From contig JACGCM010002082.1 of the NCBI GenBank assembly GCA_014058105.1, positions 372,001 to 436,000 of the forward strand: a stretch of 64,000 bases of DNA, in the 5' to 3' direction. This document shows, one piece after another, positions 1 through 10,221 of the stretch (within the stretch, counting starts at the first letter, position 1; each line of letters begins with the position of its first letter). This DNA is from Kingdonia uniflora (taxonomy: Eukaryota > Streptophyta > Magnoliopsida > Ranunculales > Circaeasteraceae). A program made the translations under genes and the position numbers. The notes under the pieces were generated by a model. That model saw nothing but the letters and a program-made list of their open reading frames with translations. It did no database searches and was not told the origin of the DNA.

Positions 1-207
1 TAAACCTTAGTCCATGTGAAAAGAATAGCCTTATAAACAGGGATGATAAGAGGGATGCTCTTAGGATTTCCCTTAAACTCCTATTATACCTCTTTCTTAA
101 TAGTTTCTCGTAGGATGTGTAAGTAACTACTCTCCAAAGGAAGCAATACTAAGGATTTTGTCTCCGGAGAAAACCAATCCCAGAGGTTTGGGCTAATACG
201 TGAAAGA
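1..207. other. Unassigned AT-rich sequence
   Basis: No open frame, repeat or domain is recognisable here. The stretch lies just beyond the poly(A)-like end of the minus-strand LINE remnant at 208-1110. It is probably part of the DNA transposon that ends at 2897, but the sequence itself does not prove this. Confidence 0.3.
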
Positions 208-1110
208 ATCAAATTTATTTATTTATTTTTGCCAAAGTAAGCATTTTTATTTATTGATGATAAAGTGAAAGGTTACATGTGAAGAGAATATATGTCAAAA
301 TAACTCAATAATATGCATCATTAGGAATCTATGACATCCTAACCGGGTTGGCACCCCGCATCCCCCACAAATATGTGCATCTTACCCTTTTACTACTGGA
401 ATCTAAAGTACTTTGTGTAAGAATGCTCTATCTTAGTTATGAAAGTAGGTCTGCTACAAACCAGTGTAGCTCTCCATTTTTCATCGTACTCCCTTTTCTT
501 GCAGCTTGGTCTGCACTGAATTTTTGTTCCCTCCATACATGTGATATTCTGATAGAGATAAATCTTCTACTTAGTATTTTCCACAGTGGTATAAAATTCT
601 AGGGAATCTGTCCAATGTTAAAATCCTCAACTGCGGCCCTTGAATCTAAGACAATCTAGATTTTTGTGTAGCCCATGATAAATGCTCTAGCAATTGCTTC
701 CATTATTAACGTACGCTCTGCATAGTATGAAGTAGTAGCCTGTAAATTCATAGTTAATACCCCAGCCACTTCACTGTCACCATTTCTGAAGACTGCCCCA
801 CATCTTCCAGTTCCAGGACTACCAAGAGATGATCCATCACAGCAGATTTTGAGCTCATCTATTAGAGGAGATATCCAGAAGCATGATTTGATCATAGTTA
901 ACCTACTACACTTGGCCTACACATTTAAATTCCTTGTTATCTATAAATCACTTATTGAATTATTTGTGGTGGCATCAATTAGCATGTAGCTGTTATGAAT
1001 TTCCACAAGAATCTTTCTCTTTATTTTGTTCAAGAGCAATGGCTTCCCTTGATAAATATGATCATTCCTGAACCTCCATATGAAGTAACAGCATGAATAA
1101 TTTACTTTTG
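208..1110 (-). mobile_element. LINE (L1-type) 3' remnant, minus strand (LINE3)
   Basis: On the minus strand this reads as the tail of a plant L1-type ORF2: a stretch containing IWRFRNDHIYQGK (about 1000-1085), then an RNase H domain (about 470-895), then a 3' end at 208-240. The 3' end is a T/TA-rich run followed on the plus strand by 'gccaaagtaagc', much like the terminus of LINE1 at 25439-25470. Reverse transcriptase and ORF1 are missing, so this is a short 5'-truncated or eroded copy. No convincing target-site duplication was found. Confidence 0.7.
470..895 (-). pseudogene. LINE ORF2 RNase H domain (degenerate)
   Basis: The minus-strand frame from 895 reads ELKICCDGSSLGSPG, the first RNase H catalytic Asp motif (DGSSxGxPG), followed by RCGAVFRNGDSEVAG and an ER pair (YYAERTLIMEAI) that fits the catalytic Glu helix. 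It continues past a stop at 656 to IVLDSRAAVEDF (third acidic motif) and FSADQAARKG (the usual A-D-x-x-A-K/R-x-G end). The same domain occurs in LINE1 (25882-26274) and LINE2 (61506-61880). In the family it is thought to degrade the RNA strand of the RNA:DNA hybrid. At least two stops interrupt it, so it is inactive. Confidence 0.75.
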
Positions 1111-1563
1111 CTGTTTATTAACAATTGCTAGACTTGCATATGAAGTAGTATCATGAATAATTTACATCTTTAGATTTCCCCTGCTCTTCTTAATTAAAGT
1201 TTTATGGTTATACTGCATTTGTCATCCTAGTTAACCGTTATATTCAACTTGGATCTCTTCTTACACCTGTAGTTTTTATTTTCCTTCAATGCTATGGTAT
1301 AAGCAGGCATAACCCAACTTTGTTCAAGTCTATTATATTTAGTTATGAGCATACTAGATAATGTTTACTGTATCTAAGAATTGATTGGATATCCATGTTC
1401 TGCTTTTTAGCTATCCATTTCGTGTTTATTCTAAGAACTACTTTTGCTTAGTTCTGACTCTTATTTTTGCATCAGTTAACTTGCAGATTCTATGAGTGGA
1501 ATGTTTTCCATCCTTTGGAGAAGACACAAAAAAGACTGGGAACGTTTTCCTTCCTTCAGCTAG
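1111..1563. other. Gene-free AT-rich stretch with a short direct repeat
   Basis: No gene or element is recognised. A segment of about 28 bp beginning 'catatgaagta' and ending 'gaataattta' occurs near 1078 and again near 1137, 60 bp apart, a local duplication at the inner edge of the LINE remnant. Nothing else is supported. Confidence 0.3.
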
Positions 1564-2340
1564 CACTAGGCCTGTTTTCAGATCGGATCGGATCGGAAAT
1601 GAGCTTAGTCAGAATTTTTCCAATTTTTTTCGAAACTGGAAAATCAGTTCCGATCCGATTCAATTTTTTTCGGAACTGCATAAATATTTCCGAATTCGGA
1701 ATATTCAAAAATTTTGGAAATTTCGGAATGTATTTTCGGAACAATTTTGGAATAATTTGGAAAAAATTCAGAAATCAAACCCAAATCAAGATGTTGTTTT
1801 ACTTGTGATATACTGTTGCCAACCTTGAGAGAGAGAGTGACCTATGAAACTACCGTAATGAGGCAGTGGAGATTTAAAATCAAAGATTCAATGATTCTTC
1901 TTCGAATCAAAGTGGAGGCAGTGGAGATGGATACTGGATATGTACGCCCAAGATTCTTCTTCAAATCAAAGTAAATTGATCTCCAGAGGAGTGGACTGTT
2001 GATCAGTGGAGTGGAGGCAGTGGAGATGAGTCGATGGTGAAGTGGAGGTAGTGGATAAATTTTGATTTTTAGAGAAGAAGAGTCGGTGGTGGATTTTGGA
2101 GGTAGAGGAGTGGAGAATGGAAGCAGAGAAGTGGAGAATGGAACCCTAGTTCAGATATAAGTTTAAGTGTATAACTTATAAATTTTCGGAATAATCGGAT
2201 CGGATAGATATTCGGAATATTTTTCGGAATAAATCGGATCGAAATATATTCGGAATTATCGGATCAGAAATTGGATCAGAAAATTTGGATCGGAAATCGG
2301 ATCGGAAATTCGGATCGGAAAATTCATGTTTGAACCTTCT
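1564..2340. repeat. GATCGGA-rich repeat, possible non-autonomous hAT-like element
   Basis: The two edges (about 1580-1760 and 2190-2330) are packed with iterated GATCGGA, TTCGGAA and related motifs. The middle (1830-2130) is purine rich, with several copies of 'gaggcagtggagat'. The left edge begins 'taggcctgttttcagatcgg'-like and the right edge ends '...ggaaaattcatgtttgaacct'. This recalls hAT elements that start TAGGCCTGT and carry repeated CGG motifs, but the terminal match is weak and no 8-bp target duplication is visible. The short ORFs here are artefacts of the repeats. Confidence 0.35.
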
Positions 2341-2521
2341 CCGCTACACGTTTTTTTATTATGTTCCTTTTTGTTTTACTTCTGCAGCCTTAAGTTTATT
2401 TCGTGTATTAATAAAAACATGCTTATAATTTTTTGTATCAAGTTTACTTCTGTAGCCTTTTCTGTATATTTTAGAAATAAATTATTTTTTTAAAATAATT
2501 TTTTATTATTATTTATTATAT
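2341..2521. other. AT-rich spacer
   Basis: T-rich sequence between the GATCGGA repeat and the 34-bp array. 'acttctgcagcctt' near 2380 recurs as 'acttctgtagcctt' near 2445, a small duplication. No gene is seen. Confidence 0.3.
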
Positions 2522-2775
2522 GTTTTTGCCACGGATTTTGTAGTAGTGAAAGTATGTTTTTGCCACAGAATTTGTAGTGAGGAAAGCAAGCTTTTGCCAC
2601 GGATTTTGTATTGGTAAAAGTAGGCTTTTGCCACGGATTTTGTAGTAGTGAAAGCAAGCTTTTGCCACAGATTTTGTAGTGGTGAAAACAAGTTTTTGCC
2701 ATGGATGTTGTAGTGGTTAAAGTAGGCTTTTGCCACGAATTTTTTAGTGGAAAAAAAATAATTTTTGCCACTGTG
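2522..2775. repeat. 34-bp tandem array, 8 copies (CACTA subterminal repeat)
   Basis: The word TGCCA recurs at 2527, 2561, 2595, 2629, 2663, 2697, 2731 and 2766, giving spacings of 34 (six times) and 35 bp. Each unit is roughly 'tgccacggattttgtagtag' followed by a short 'tgaaagcaagcttt' tail. The array sits about 120 bp inside the transposon end at 2897, where CACTA elements usually carry short subterminal repeats bound by their TNPA-like protein. The apparent minus-strand ORFs across it are only the repeat translated. Confidence 0.8.
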
Positions 2776-2897
2776 AAAATAGTGCCAAAGCTTTACTCAC
2801 CCCATCTACACCCACGACCCTAGCCACGGTAAAAACTGTGGCAAAAACCCTTTTACCACTGATATTTCAGTGGAAAATACCCTTTATTCTTGTAGTA
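2776..2897. mobile_element. Right terminus of a CACTA-like (EnSpm) DNA transposon
   Basis: The last bases on the plus strand are 'acccttattcttgtagta'-like. Read from the minus strand they give TACTACAAGAATAAAGGG, one base from the canonical CACTACAAGAA start of plant CACTA elements. Just inside lie two perfect or near-perfect hairpins (ccactgatatttcagtgg at about 2857-2874 and gccacggtaaaaactgtggc at about 2823-2842), typical of these termini. The retrotransposon A sequence that follows from 2898 is homologous to element C from about 20577, so the transposon interrupts A. The left terminus is not in the window. Confidence 0.7.
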
Positions 2898-3500
2898 TCT
2901 TCAAATCGTTGTCGTTGGCTCTTCCTACAACTCCGAGGTTGTACCTAGCGAGGAAAAGTTCAACCCAACAAAGAGATTAAATGGACATCTGAATGCGAGG
3001 TAGCTTTTTAGGAACTAAAAGCCTATCTGGGAAAGTCTCCCATCATGAGCACCCCGGTAGATAATAAAGAACGGATCTTCTACCTAGCAATTACAGACAT
3101 TTCAATTAGCTCGGTTCTTATTCGACCTGAAGGAAAGATTATAAAGCCAGTCTATTTCATTAGTAAAACCCTCACTCCAGCAGAAATGAGGTATTCCTAA
3201 ATTGAGAGACTCCTTCTAACTCTTGTTTATACATCATAGAAACTTAAGCACTACTTCCAAGCTCATTTAGTCAAAGTCATGACGAACTACCCACTCTGGG
3301 AAGTTTTGTCCAAAAAAGTAAAATCTAGGAGAGTGCAGCAATGGTCAATCAGTTTGGGAGAACATGATATCAAGTTCGAACAACGACATTCAGAAAAGGG
3401 TCAGGCCATTACAAATTTTCTCGTGGATTTTCCAGTGAAAGATCCCGAGTGGGAAGAGCACGATCCTGGCATTGCAAAAGAAATTACAAAAGATCCACCA
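2898..3500 (+). pseudogene. Element A: end of reverse transcriptase / RNase H (RH)
   Basis: The translation matches the connection and RNase H part of the Tat polyprotein in element C, but in shifting frames and with stops. Recognisable pieces are WTSECE (about 2978), the stretch GKSPIMS (about 3030), and PLWEVLSKKVKSRRVQQWS (about 3290-3345) followed by GQAITNFLVDFPV, the usual end of the gypsy RNase H domain. RH removes RNA from the hybrid during reverse transcription. The open piece 3279-3548 is only part of the domain. The start at 2898 is the transposon junction, not a gene start. Confidence 0.75.
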
Positions 3501-3525
3501 CCAATGCATTTGACGAGCGAACTAA

Positions 3526-3985
3526 ATGGGTTACAAGGAAAGGGCTGAGACTTCTTATAGATGGTTTTACAAGACCCGAAGGTCAGGAATTAGAATCGTA
3601 TTGATTACCCCTTCCAATGACAAAATTGAGAAATCAATCCATTTGGATTTCAAAGCCTCCAACAATTTCACCGAATATGAAGCTCTCATTCATGGACTCG
3701 ACCTCGCACTCGAGCTCGGCGTCCCAGATCTCACGGTCTACACAGATTTTCTACTCATCGTCCACCATTACTAAGAGCAATACAAATAGAATGGCAAGAT
3801 AATCGAATATGTAGCCCTCGTTACAGATAGGATGAGCCAGTTTATGAAAGCAACTCTTGATTATCTTTCGCGAGGTAAAAATAGACACGCCGATTCCTTG
3901 GCTTATCTAGCCCGGGTCCTGGGTACAGAAGCTCAATATCTTCATATCGAAGTGATATCAACCCCCAACATTAATCGATATTCTG
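3526..3985 (+). pseudogene. Element A: archaeal-type RNase H (aRNH), frameshifted
   Basis: This second RNase H-like domain lies between RH and INT and is diagnostic of Tat elements. It begins LLIDGFTRPEGQ (about 3551) with the first Asp, shifts frame, and continues RSGIRIVLITPSNDKIEKS, then FTEYEALIHGL (catalytic Glu), LTVYTDFLLIVHHY (Asp), a stop, and RHADSLAYLARVLG (last Asp). All four acidic positions are therefore present but spread over two frames. The copy in element C (about 21220-21625) is the best-preserved comparison. Confidence 0.75.
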
Positions 3986-4059
3986 TATGCATGATCAACA
4001 CTCGGGGTAATGAAGAAGAAGATGACAATTGGCAAAAAGCCATTTATTGCCTACCTCGG

Positions 4060-5015
4060 CCCAGAAAATGAATGCGACTTGCCCCTTCCAACAGATCCAA
4101 AAGAGTACCGACAGTTGATCAAAAACTATAAAGCTACACAAATCAAAATAGTTTTTTATATCGTCGTTCAGTCACGGGGCCTTACCTCAAGTGCCTCTCC
4201 AGAAAGAAAGCAGACAAAATGCTCAGTGATTTACATTAAGGGACTTGTGGCTCCTATGCCACAGGTCGATCACTAGCTAACAGAGCCATTACACAAAGAG
4301 TATTCTGGTCGGGCATGCACAAGCAAGCATAATAGTACTCATTCAAATGTAATACATGTCAACGACATGGACACATGATCCGCGCCCATGCGCTCGAACT
4401 ACATGTAAGCAAGGTGTTCTAGCCATTCAAGCGGTGGGTGCTCGATCTCGCCGGGGAATATCCCAATACTCTAGGTAACTGACGCTACCTACTCGTAGCT
4501 ACAAATTATTTTAAAAAATGGGTAGAAGCAGTTCAACTCTGTCGAACTAGAGAAGAAGAGGTCATCTCTTTTATCTGAGAACACATCATTATTCGGTTTG
4601 GATGCCCCTACCTAATTAGTATCTATAATGGGCCACAATTTGTCAGAGAAAAAGTAACAGATTTCCTCAACAAACACAACATTATCCACTCACCATCTAA
4701 TCCCTACTACCCTCAATGGAATGGCCAAGCTGAAATCACTAACAAAACCATTGTGGATAGAATCAAGAAAAGATTTTACTCACAGAAAAAAGGAAACAAG
4801 ATCCAAGAGGTCTCTCATGTCTTATCGGCATATTGTACCACTCTACGTCAATCAACCGGCTGTACCCTATTCCTCCTCGCTTATGGCACAGAAGTCATCA
4901 TTCTAATATAATACCATCATTTAGTCAAAGATCACGAGCTTAACGAGGTAGAAAATGAATTTGAATTGGCCTGCAACATAAATTGGATTGATGAGATTAG
5001 GGAACGCGTTATTAC
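4060..5015 (+). pseudogene. Element A: integrase, N-terminal and catalytic part (interrupted by element B)
   Basis: The frame shows GTCGSYATGRSLANRAITQ with CNTCQRHGH (zinc-binding end, about 4240-4370), then the core: VLDLAGEY (first Asp, about 4440), ATNYFKKWVEAVQLCRTREEE, SIYNGPQF where the second Asp should be (about 4621), and WNGQAEITNKTIVD (Glu, about 4720). The second catalytic Asp is replaced by Tyr (TAT where relatives have GAT), so the enzyme is dead quite apart from the stops. Sequence stops at 5015, where element B was inserted, and resumes at 17204. Confidence 0.8.
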
Positions 5016-5719
5016 TGTAGTAGCTTACTCGCAGCCTTCCAGCACCAGATGAATACTCGAAGGCTGCATCGAAGCCTACCTAGAGACACGAAGCCCAACA
5101 AGACTAGCAACAAAGTCCATGAAGCCTTCCGAGATTAATCAAACACTCGAAGGCATTATCGAAGCTAACTGCTATGGCCGAAGCCGAAGATAGACGGTCG
5201 ATACCAGAACTCATCATTAGTACCAAAGAAACATTGACCATGGCAATACATGGTCGAAGGCAGGCACATCTGACAGCCAGCTCACCAGACATAACAGTGA
5301 AACAAGCCACCAGATAACTACAGTGTCATAACCGACTCCACATACAGAACAGGTATCCCAAAGGATATACATGTAATCTGACCTCCCATGGTGACTCAAC
5401 CTTTTCCTATTTCCTATAAATAGGAAGGAGGTGACACGATGAAGGGGTTAAAAAAACTCTCCCAAAAGCCCTTTAAGATTATATTCGAACACCATGAAAC
5501 CTTCTTCTTATTCGACCTGTCATCTAACTCAATATATATCAACTCTCATTCAAATCCTCGCTAGAGGTCGTTGAGAACCTTATTCATGGACTCCACACAA
5601 GTATGTTAGTGCATTGAACTAGTTGTTTATAGCCTTATATATTTGCCAATACTTTTAGCCGAGGGTAACCTTCAAGGTGCAAGAACCTAGTTTCCCCTCA
5701 ACAAAATTAGGCCCCTGCA
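5016..5719 (+). repeat. Element B 5' LTR
   Basis: 704 bp, starting TGTAGTAG and ending CCCCTGCA, so it has the TG...CA ends of LTRs. It matches 16501-17203 along its whole length. Each LTR would supply promoter and polyadenylation signals. A TATA box is present at 5415-5423. Confidence 0.93.
5415..5423 (+). promoter_or_regulatory. TATA box of element B LTR
   Basis: TATAAATAG in the context 'ttcctataaataggaagg' is a near-perfect plant TATA box. It recurs in the 3' LTR at 16900-16907 as TATAAATA. In the family, genomic RNA would start about 30 bp downstream. Confidence 0.7.
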
Positions 5720-5737
5720 TTTGGTACCGTCTGTACT
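5720..5737 (+). other. Element B primer-binding site
   Basis: The bases directly after the 5' LTR are 'tttggtaccgtctgtact'. In position and in the TTGG...CCGTCTGT pattern this fits a plant gypsy PBS. The corresponding sites are 18605-18622 in element C and 36373-36390 in element F. I do not assign the primer tRNA. Confidence 0.6.
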
Positions 5738-5793
5738 ACACCCACCCTGCCCGATCCCCCTTTTCTCTTTCTTTTCCTTTATAGCCATACTCC

Positions 5794-7390
5794 ATGGCCC
5801 CCATTATACGCTCCACCTCTGCCATCGTTAGAAACTCAACCGATAGAGCAGCCACTCAACTTGCCCTCATTAGCCAATAATTTGCTCAAGCCGAGGAGTA
5901 CCATAATAACCAGTTATGCATTGAGCGTGAAGACAGACGAACTACGTCATACTATTCGTGAGCTTCAGCAGGTTTAAACCCATGATGCTCCTCTCTGATC
6001 TCGGGTACCCGCTCCTGCGCTCATCTCAGCCCTCGCCCGACTTGGCCCCCTTCCGCAAAACGAGGTTTCCCCGGTCCTTCTTGGCGCCGAGCGGTATCCC
6101 CGTTACGGAAGACTCCTCTAATTTTACACTTTGCACTTCTCGCCACCCCACACGGTGCCCTGCTCGGGAATGCTATGGTGAACGGAGCGCTGAACATGCC
6201 CCCTACCCGCGGCCTCATCACCCTCGACCCCAGCGATCTCCCCCTTGTCCTGCCTACCTTACACAGCAGAAACTCGATCAAAAACTCCATGCCGCTAATC
6301 GCATCAGCGTGAACCCCACACCAAACTCCTAGAGTCGGTTAAACAACCCCATTTTCTCTGAACTCCTCGCTGTCGAAGTACCTCCAAATTTCCATACCCC
6401 ATAAATTAGCAAAAACTGTAATACTGACCCTCAATCTCATGTCCTTGAATTCCAAAATGCTTTAAGCCTCTATTCCACAGCCGACCACATCTTATGTCGC
6501 ATGTTTCCCACCAGTCTCACAAATATCCCTCTAAAATGGCACCACAGCCTCCTTAATGGCTCTATCCAAAGTTTTGAGCAGCTGTCAAGCCTTTATATCT
6601 CCCAATTTTCCTTTAATAAATACCATGAGGTCCGAGTCGATGCTCTCTTCAACTTCTGCAAGTCACCCAACAAAATGCTTGTAGCTGTCACCAAGCATTT
6701 TCTCGATGAGTCATGCAAAGTCAAAAAAATCGACTGTGCGAATGTCGTTCTCGCGTACTCCAACGCCTTACCAGACTACAGTCGTGATAAGGAGTACATT
6801 GTGGTTCAAAACCACGAACCCTCGAGGAGATGTTATCTAAGGTTAACAGGAATATCGACCTCAAACACCTCCCCGAATCTAATCACCAGGGGCAAGCCTC
6901 GACCACCAACCACAACAAACCTCGATCATCAAATACACCCATGGTCATTCCCGTATCACAAGAGAACGACAGCTGTAAATACCCTCACTTCGATGCTACC
7001 CCTTCTGAAATCCATAAAAAATGACCCATGTCGGTCCTACCGAATCTCACTGTACCCATCAGCACCCTGCTCACATGCATTCAGGCGGATCTTATCAGGC
7101 GTACTCCCTTCCCCATTGAGGACCATATGGACGAACCCTACTGCCAAAATAATAAATACAACTACCACCCCATAAATAATTATTATGCGTTGTAGCATTC
7201 GCTCGAAATGATTCTTAAAGTCGGTTGTCTACATCAATATGTTGCCGATCTCCCCCGCTATCTTGACGGGTCATACCTCAAGCCACGACCTGCTCTAAAT
7301 ACCGACCTGGCTGAGTTACATATTTTCCAACTCTACCTTATCAAAGTGAATAACATCAACAGTTGTCATACACGAAGCAAGCGCAAATGA
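5794..7390 (+). pseudogene. Element B: gag (degenerate)
   Basis: The likely start is the ATG at 5794 (MAPIIRSTSAIVRNS), 75 bp after the LTR. The reading then changes frame several times. The best-preserved piece is 6501-6840, with CRMFPTSL, SFEQLSSLYISQFS and a downstream helix, which matches the plant retrotransposon gag (capsid) domain where a C-R-x-F-P-x-x-L segment is followed by a SFEELxxxFxxQF segment. After it comes DLPRYLDGSYLKPRPALN (about 7240). Gag would form the virus-like particle. Stops and frameshifts make it inactive. Confidence 0.65.
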
Positions 7391-7439
7391 GTCGATGAAT
7401 GCTATAGGCATACTTACCAGGATAAACTACCCATCCTTC

Positions 7440-8120
7440 TACCAAAATCTAGCCAACACCCTTGACCTGAAGGTATATTCTTTATCGATTGCGATACTTC
7501 TCATGTCCGCTTCCCCTACTCTGATCCTTTGGTTATCATGATCAAGGTCGAACATCAAGTCTTACACATAATGCTCATTGATACGGGCAGTGCAGCAGAC
7601 GTACTGTTCCTCCAGACCGTCTGTGCCATGAAAAAAATGGACCTCATTGCACTAGCCAACGTCGAACTCAAGGGATTTAATAGCGATACCGAAGTCGTCG
7701 TCGGTCGCTTTAATCTCCCTGTCACCACCGGTCTAATTACCTCCAAACCATTTTTCTCATCATCGACCAGAAATCTTAATACCTAGGCATTCTAGGGTGT
7801 GATTGGCTTCATGCCATGAAGGTCATACCTTCTACCTATTACCAGGCATTGCGTTTCACTACCACTTGTGGCATGTGGAACATGAAAGGCTCCCAACGCC
7901 TCGCCCGCTCATGCGAGCACCCTGAGATTGACTTTACTAAGAAGCTTCTTAAACCACAGCAATCAATGCATTTTTCTCTCCCCATCTATAACTTGGCCCC
8001 CTCAACTACACCTGTCAAACCTACTATTTACATCAAACTCGACGGACCTAGTCGAGGAACATTCATCGGCAGTTTCTTGGATGAGGCCGAACGCCATGAA
8101 CTCACAATATTTTTTTGAGC
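7440..8120 (+). pseudogene. Element B: aspartic protease (PR) and PR-RT linker
   Basis: An open frame at 7529-7786 contains the motif MLIDTGSAADVLF with the retropepsin DTGS catalytic site intact. It is preceded by FIDCDTSHVRFPYSDPLVI, the leader seen in Tat proteases. Downstream are GRFNLPVTTGL and, in another frame, the conserved HAMKVIPSTYYQALRF segment (about 7810-7860). The end of the region holds the linker GPSRGTFIGSFLDEAERHEL (about 8045-8100). The protease matures Gag-Pol. A stop near 7783 and a frameshift separate the parts. Confidence 0.78.
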
Positions 8121-8219
8121 CAACAAAGACATCTTCGCCTAGACTTTCCATGAGATGCCTGACGTCGACCCCACCATTATCTACCATCGACTTAACCTCA
8201 TCCCTAAATCCACAGCTGT

Positions 8220-9561
8220 GAAGCAGAAGAAGCGTACTTTAACACTGAGGATTCGAGAACCAATGAACCTTGATGCCAAAATACTCTTTACCGCTAGTTT
8301 CATCAGAGAAGTTAAATAGCCCGACTTGATCTCGAACATTGTTGTTGTCTCTAAGAAAAATGGCAGGATCTGAATCTGTGTTGACTTCACAGATCTTAAT
8401 AAACTCACATAGAAGGACAGTTTTCCCCATCCGATAATTTCTGTAATTCTGGATACTACAGCTGGCCACGAACAATTATCTATGATGGACATCGCTTTGG
8501 GTTATAACCAGGTACCCCTCCTCCCTGAGGAAAACCTTAAAACTCCATTTATTACTAAACAAGGACTTTACTGTTTTAACGTCATGTCCTTCGACCTCAA
8601 AAATGCGGGTGCCACTTACCAGCGTTTGATTATTACTATCTTCAAACCTTTACTAGGCAAATCCGTTGAAGTTTATATCGATGACATGCTATGTAAAAGC
8701 GTCCAAAAACATGCCCATATACAAGACCTCAACAAAGTATTTTTGATAGTTTGTTCTTATCACATGAAATTCAACCCAGACAAATGCCAATTTGGTGTTT
8801 TATCTGGCACATTCTTGGGTTACCTCATCTGCAAACGAGGTATCGAGATCGACCCCACTCATATTCGGGCCTTCATAGATATGCCTTCCCCTCGAACTAA
8901 GAAGGATGTCCAAAAGGTTGCTGGCAAGATAGCCGCCCTGAACCATTTTATCTTAAAATTCTCTGACTGTTGTGCTTGGCTTTTCTCCTTCTTACGCGAC
9001 CAAGGCGTCCATAAGGCTAAAAAGAACAACTCCAAAGTTAATTGGACACCCAACTGTGAACAGGCCTTCCTCAAACTCAAAACTTACATTGGTCGACCAC
9101 CTATCATAAGCACCCACATCAAATGTGAAATGTTCTTTTTATATCTCGCAGTCACCGACACTTCTATTAGCTCGGTCCTTATTCGACTCGAAACTAGTGT
9201 CGAGAAACCCGTATACTTTATCAGCAAAAATCTGACACCTGCCAAAACTCGATATACCAAGCTCGAGTAATTGATCCTTACACTTGTCTACATTGCTCGA
9301 AAGCTCAAACTACACTTTCAAACTCACCCCAAATGTGTTATCACCAGCTACCCTCTTAGAGAGATCCTCAAAAAAAAATCCAGACGGGTACAGCAATGGT
9401 CTGTCTATCTCGGTGAACACGACATCACTTTTGAAAAACAGATATCTCAAAAGGGCCAGGCAGTCACTGATTTCCTTGTCGACTTCCCGGTCGAAGACTT
9501 TGACTGGAAAGAAAATGAAGATGATTTACCCAAAGATCAGCCTGACCAAAGTGACCCTTAG
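8220..9561 (+). pseudogene. Element B: reverse transcriptase and RNase H
   Basis: Reading starts near KQKKRTLTLRIREPMN and runs through SNIVVVSKKNGRI (finger motif), VDFTDLNK, then an open block 8482-9270: MMDIALGYNQVPL (motif A Asp), MSFDLKNAGATYQRL (motif B), VEVYIDDMLCKS (YIDD catalytic box, intact), FLGYLICKRGIEIDP, then the connection and RH (YLAVTDTSISSVLIRLE, KPVYFISKNL). After a stop at 9268 it ends with PLREILKKKSRRVQQWS and GQAVTDFLVDFPVEDF. It is among the best-preserved polymerases of the window, but several stops (about 8317, 8371, 8411, 9268) remain. Confidence 0.85.
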
Positions 9562-9570
9562 AACCCAAAT

Positions 9571-10221
9571 ATGGGCTGACGTCTCTTGACCAATGGATCT
9601 GCTAGACCTAACAATTCTGGGATAGGTATTATCCTGGTTACTCCATCCAATGACCAAATCGAGAAGGCCGTCAAATTAAATTTTGAATGCTCCAACAATG
9701 AGGCTGAATACGAAGCTTTAATACATGGTCTCGGTCTCGCTCTTGTACTCGGTGTTCAAAAACTCACAGTATTCACCAACTTCCTGCTTGTTCAACAAAA
9801 ATACTCCAGTAAAAATCAGGTAAACGGTCGCATGGCTGAGTGGGCCGCACTTGTCCGCCAGCGCATGGATCGTTTCCCTAAAAAAATCTTCCATTACCCT
9901 CAAGGTGAAAATGGACATGCCGATGCCCTCGCCTGCATAGCAGCCATATTAGGCCAGTTCGAATCTCGAACACTACATATCGAAGTACTCGAATACCCAA
10001 GTATCAGCCAGATGGATATTAATGCCATCAATACTTGGGGCGAGAGTCTCGATCCTAACGACTGGCGCATACCCTTCCTAGCATATTTCAATATTTCTAC
10101 CCTCCCGGAGGATCCTAAGGCCAAACGTTCATTATTGGAAAACTACCAGCGATACACTATTCTTAAAGGCAGTCTTCACCGTAAATCCCCAAATGGTGTA
10201 CACCTCCGTTGTATCTGCTAA
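9571..10221 (+). pseudogene. Element B: archaeal-type RNase H (aRNH)
   Basis: A single open frame from 9586 covers the domain: TNGSARPNNSGIGIILVTPS, then NNEAEYEALIHGLGLAL (Glu), LTVFTNFLLVQQKY, NGRMAEWAALVRQRMDRF, and GHADALACIAAILG (last Asp). The first acidic residue has become Asn (TNGSA where relatives have DGSA) and the third position is also Asn (FTNFL for YTDxL), both explained by G-to-A changes, so two catalytic residues are lost. The domain's presence between RH and INT places B in the Tat lineage. Confidence 0.83.

Noticed and set aside
1467..1828. Overlapping plus-strand ORFs of 110-113 aa rich in Phe/Asn/Arg
   Set aside because: Low-complexity translation of the TTCGGAA/GATCGGA repeats.
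2490..2771. ORFs of 75-93 aa with repeated WQK(P/L)(T/A)F motifs
   Set aside because: Translation of the 34-bp CACTA subterminal array.
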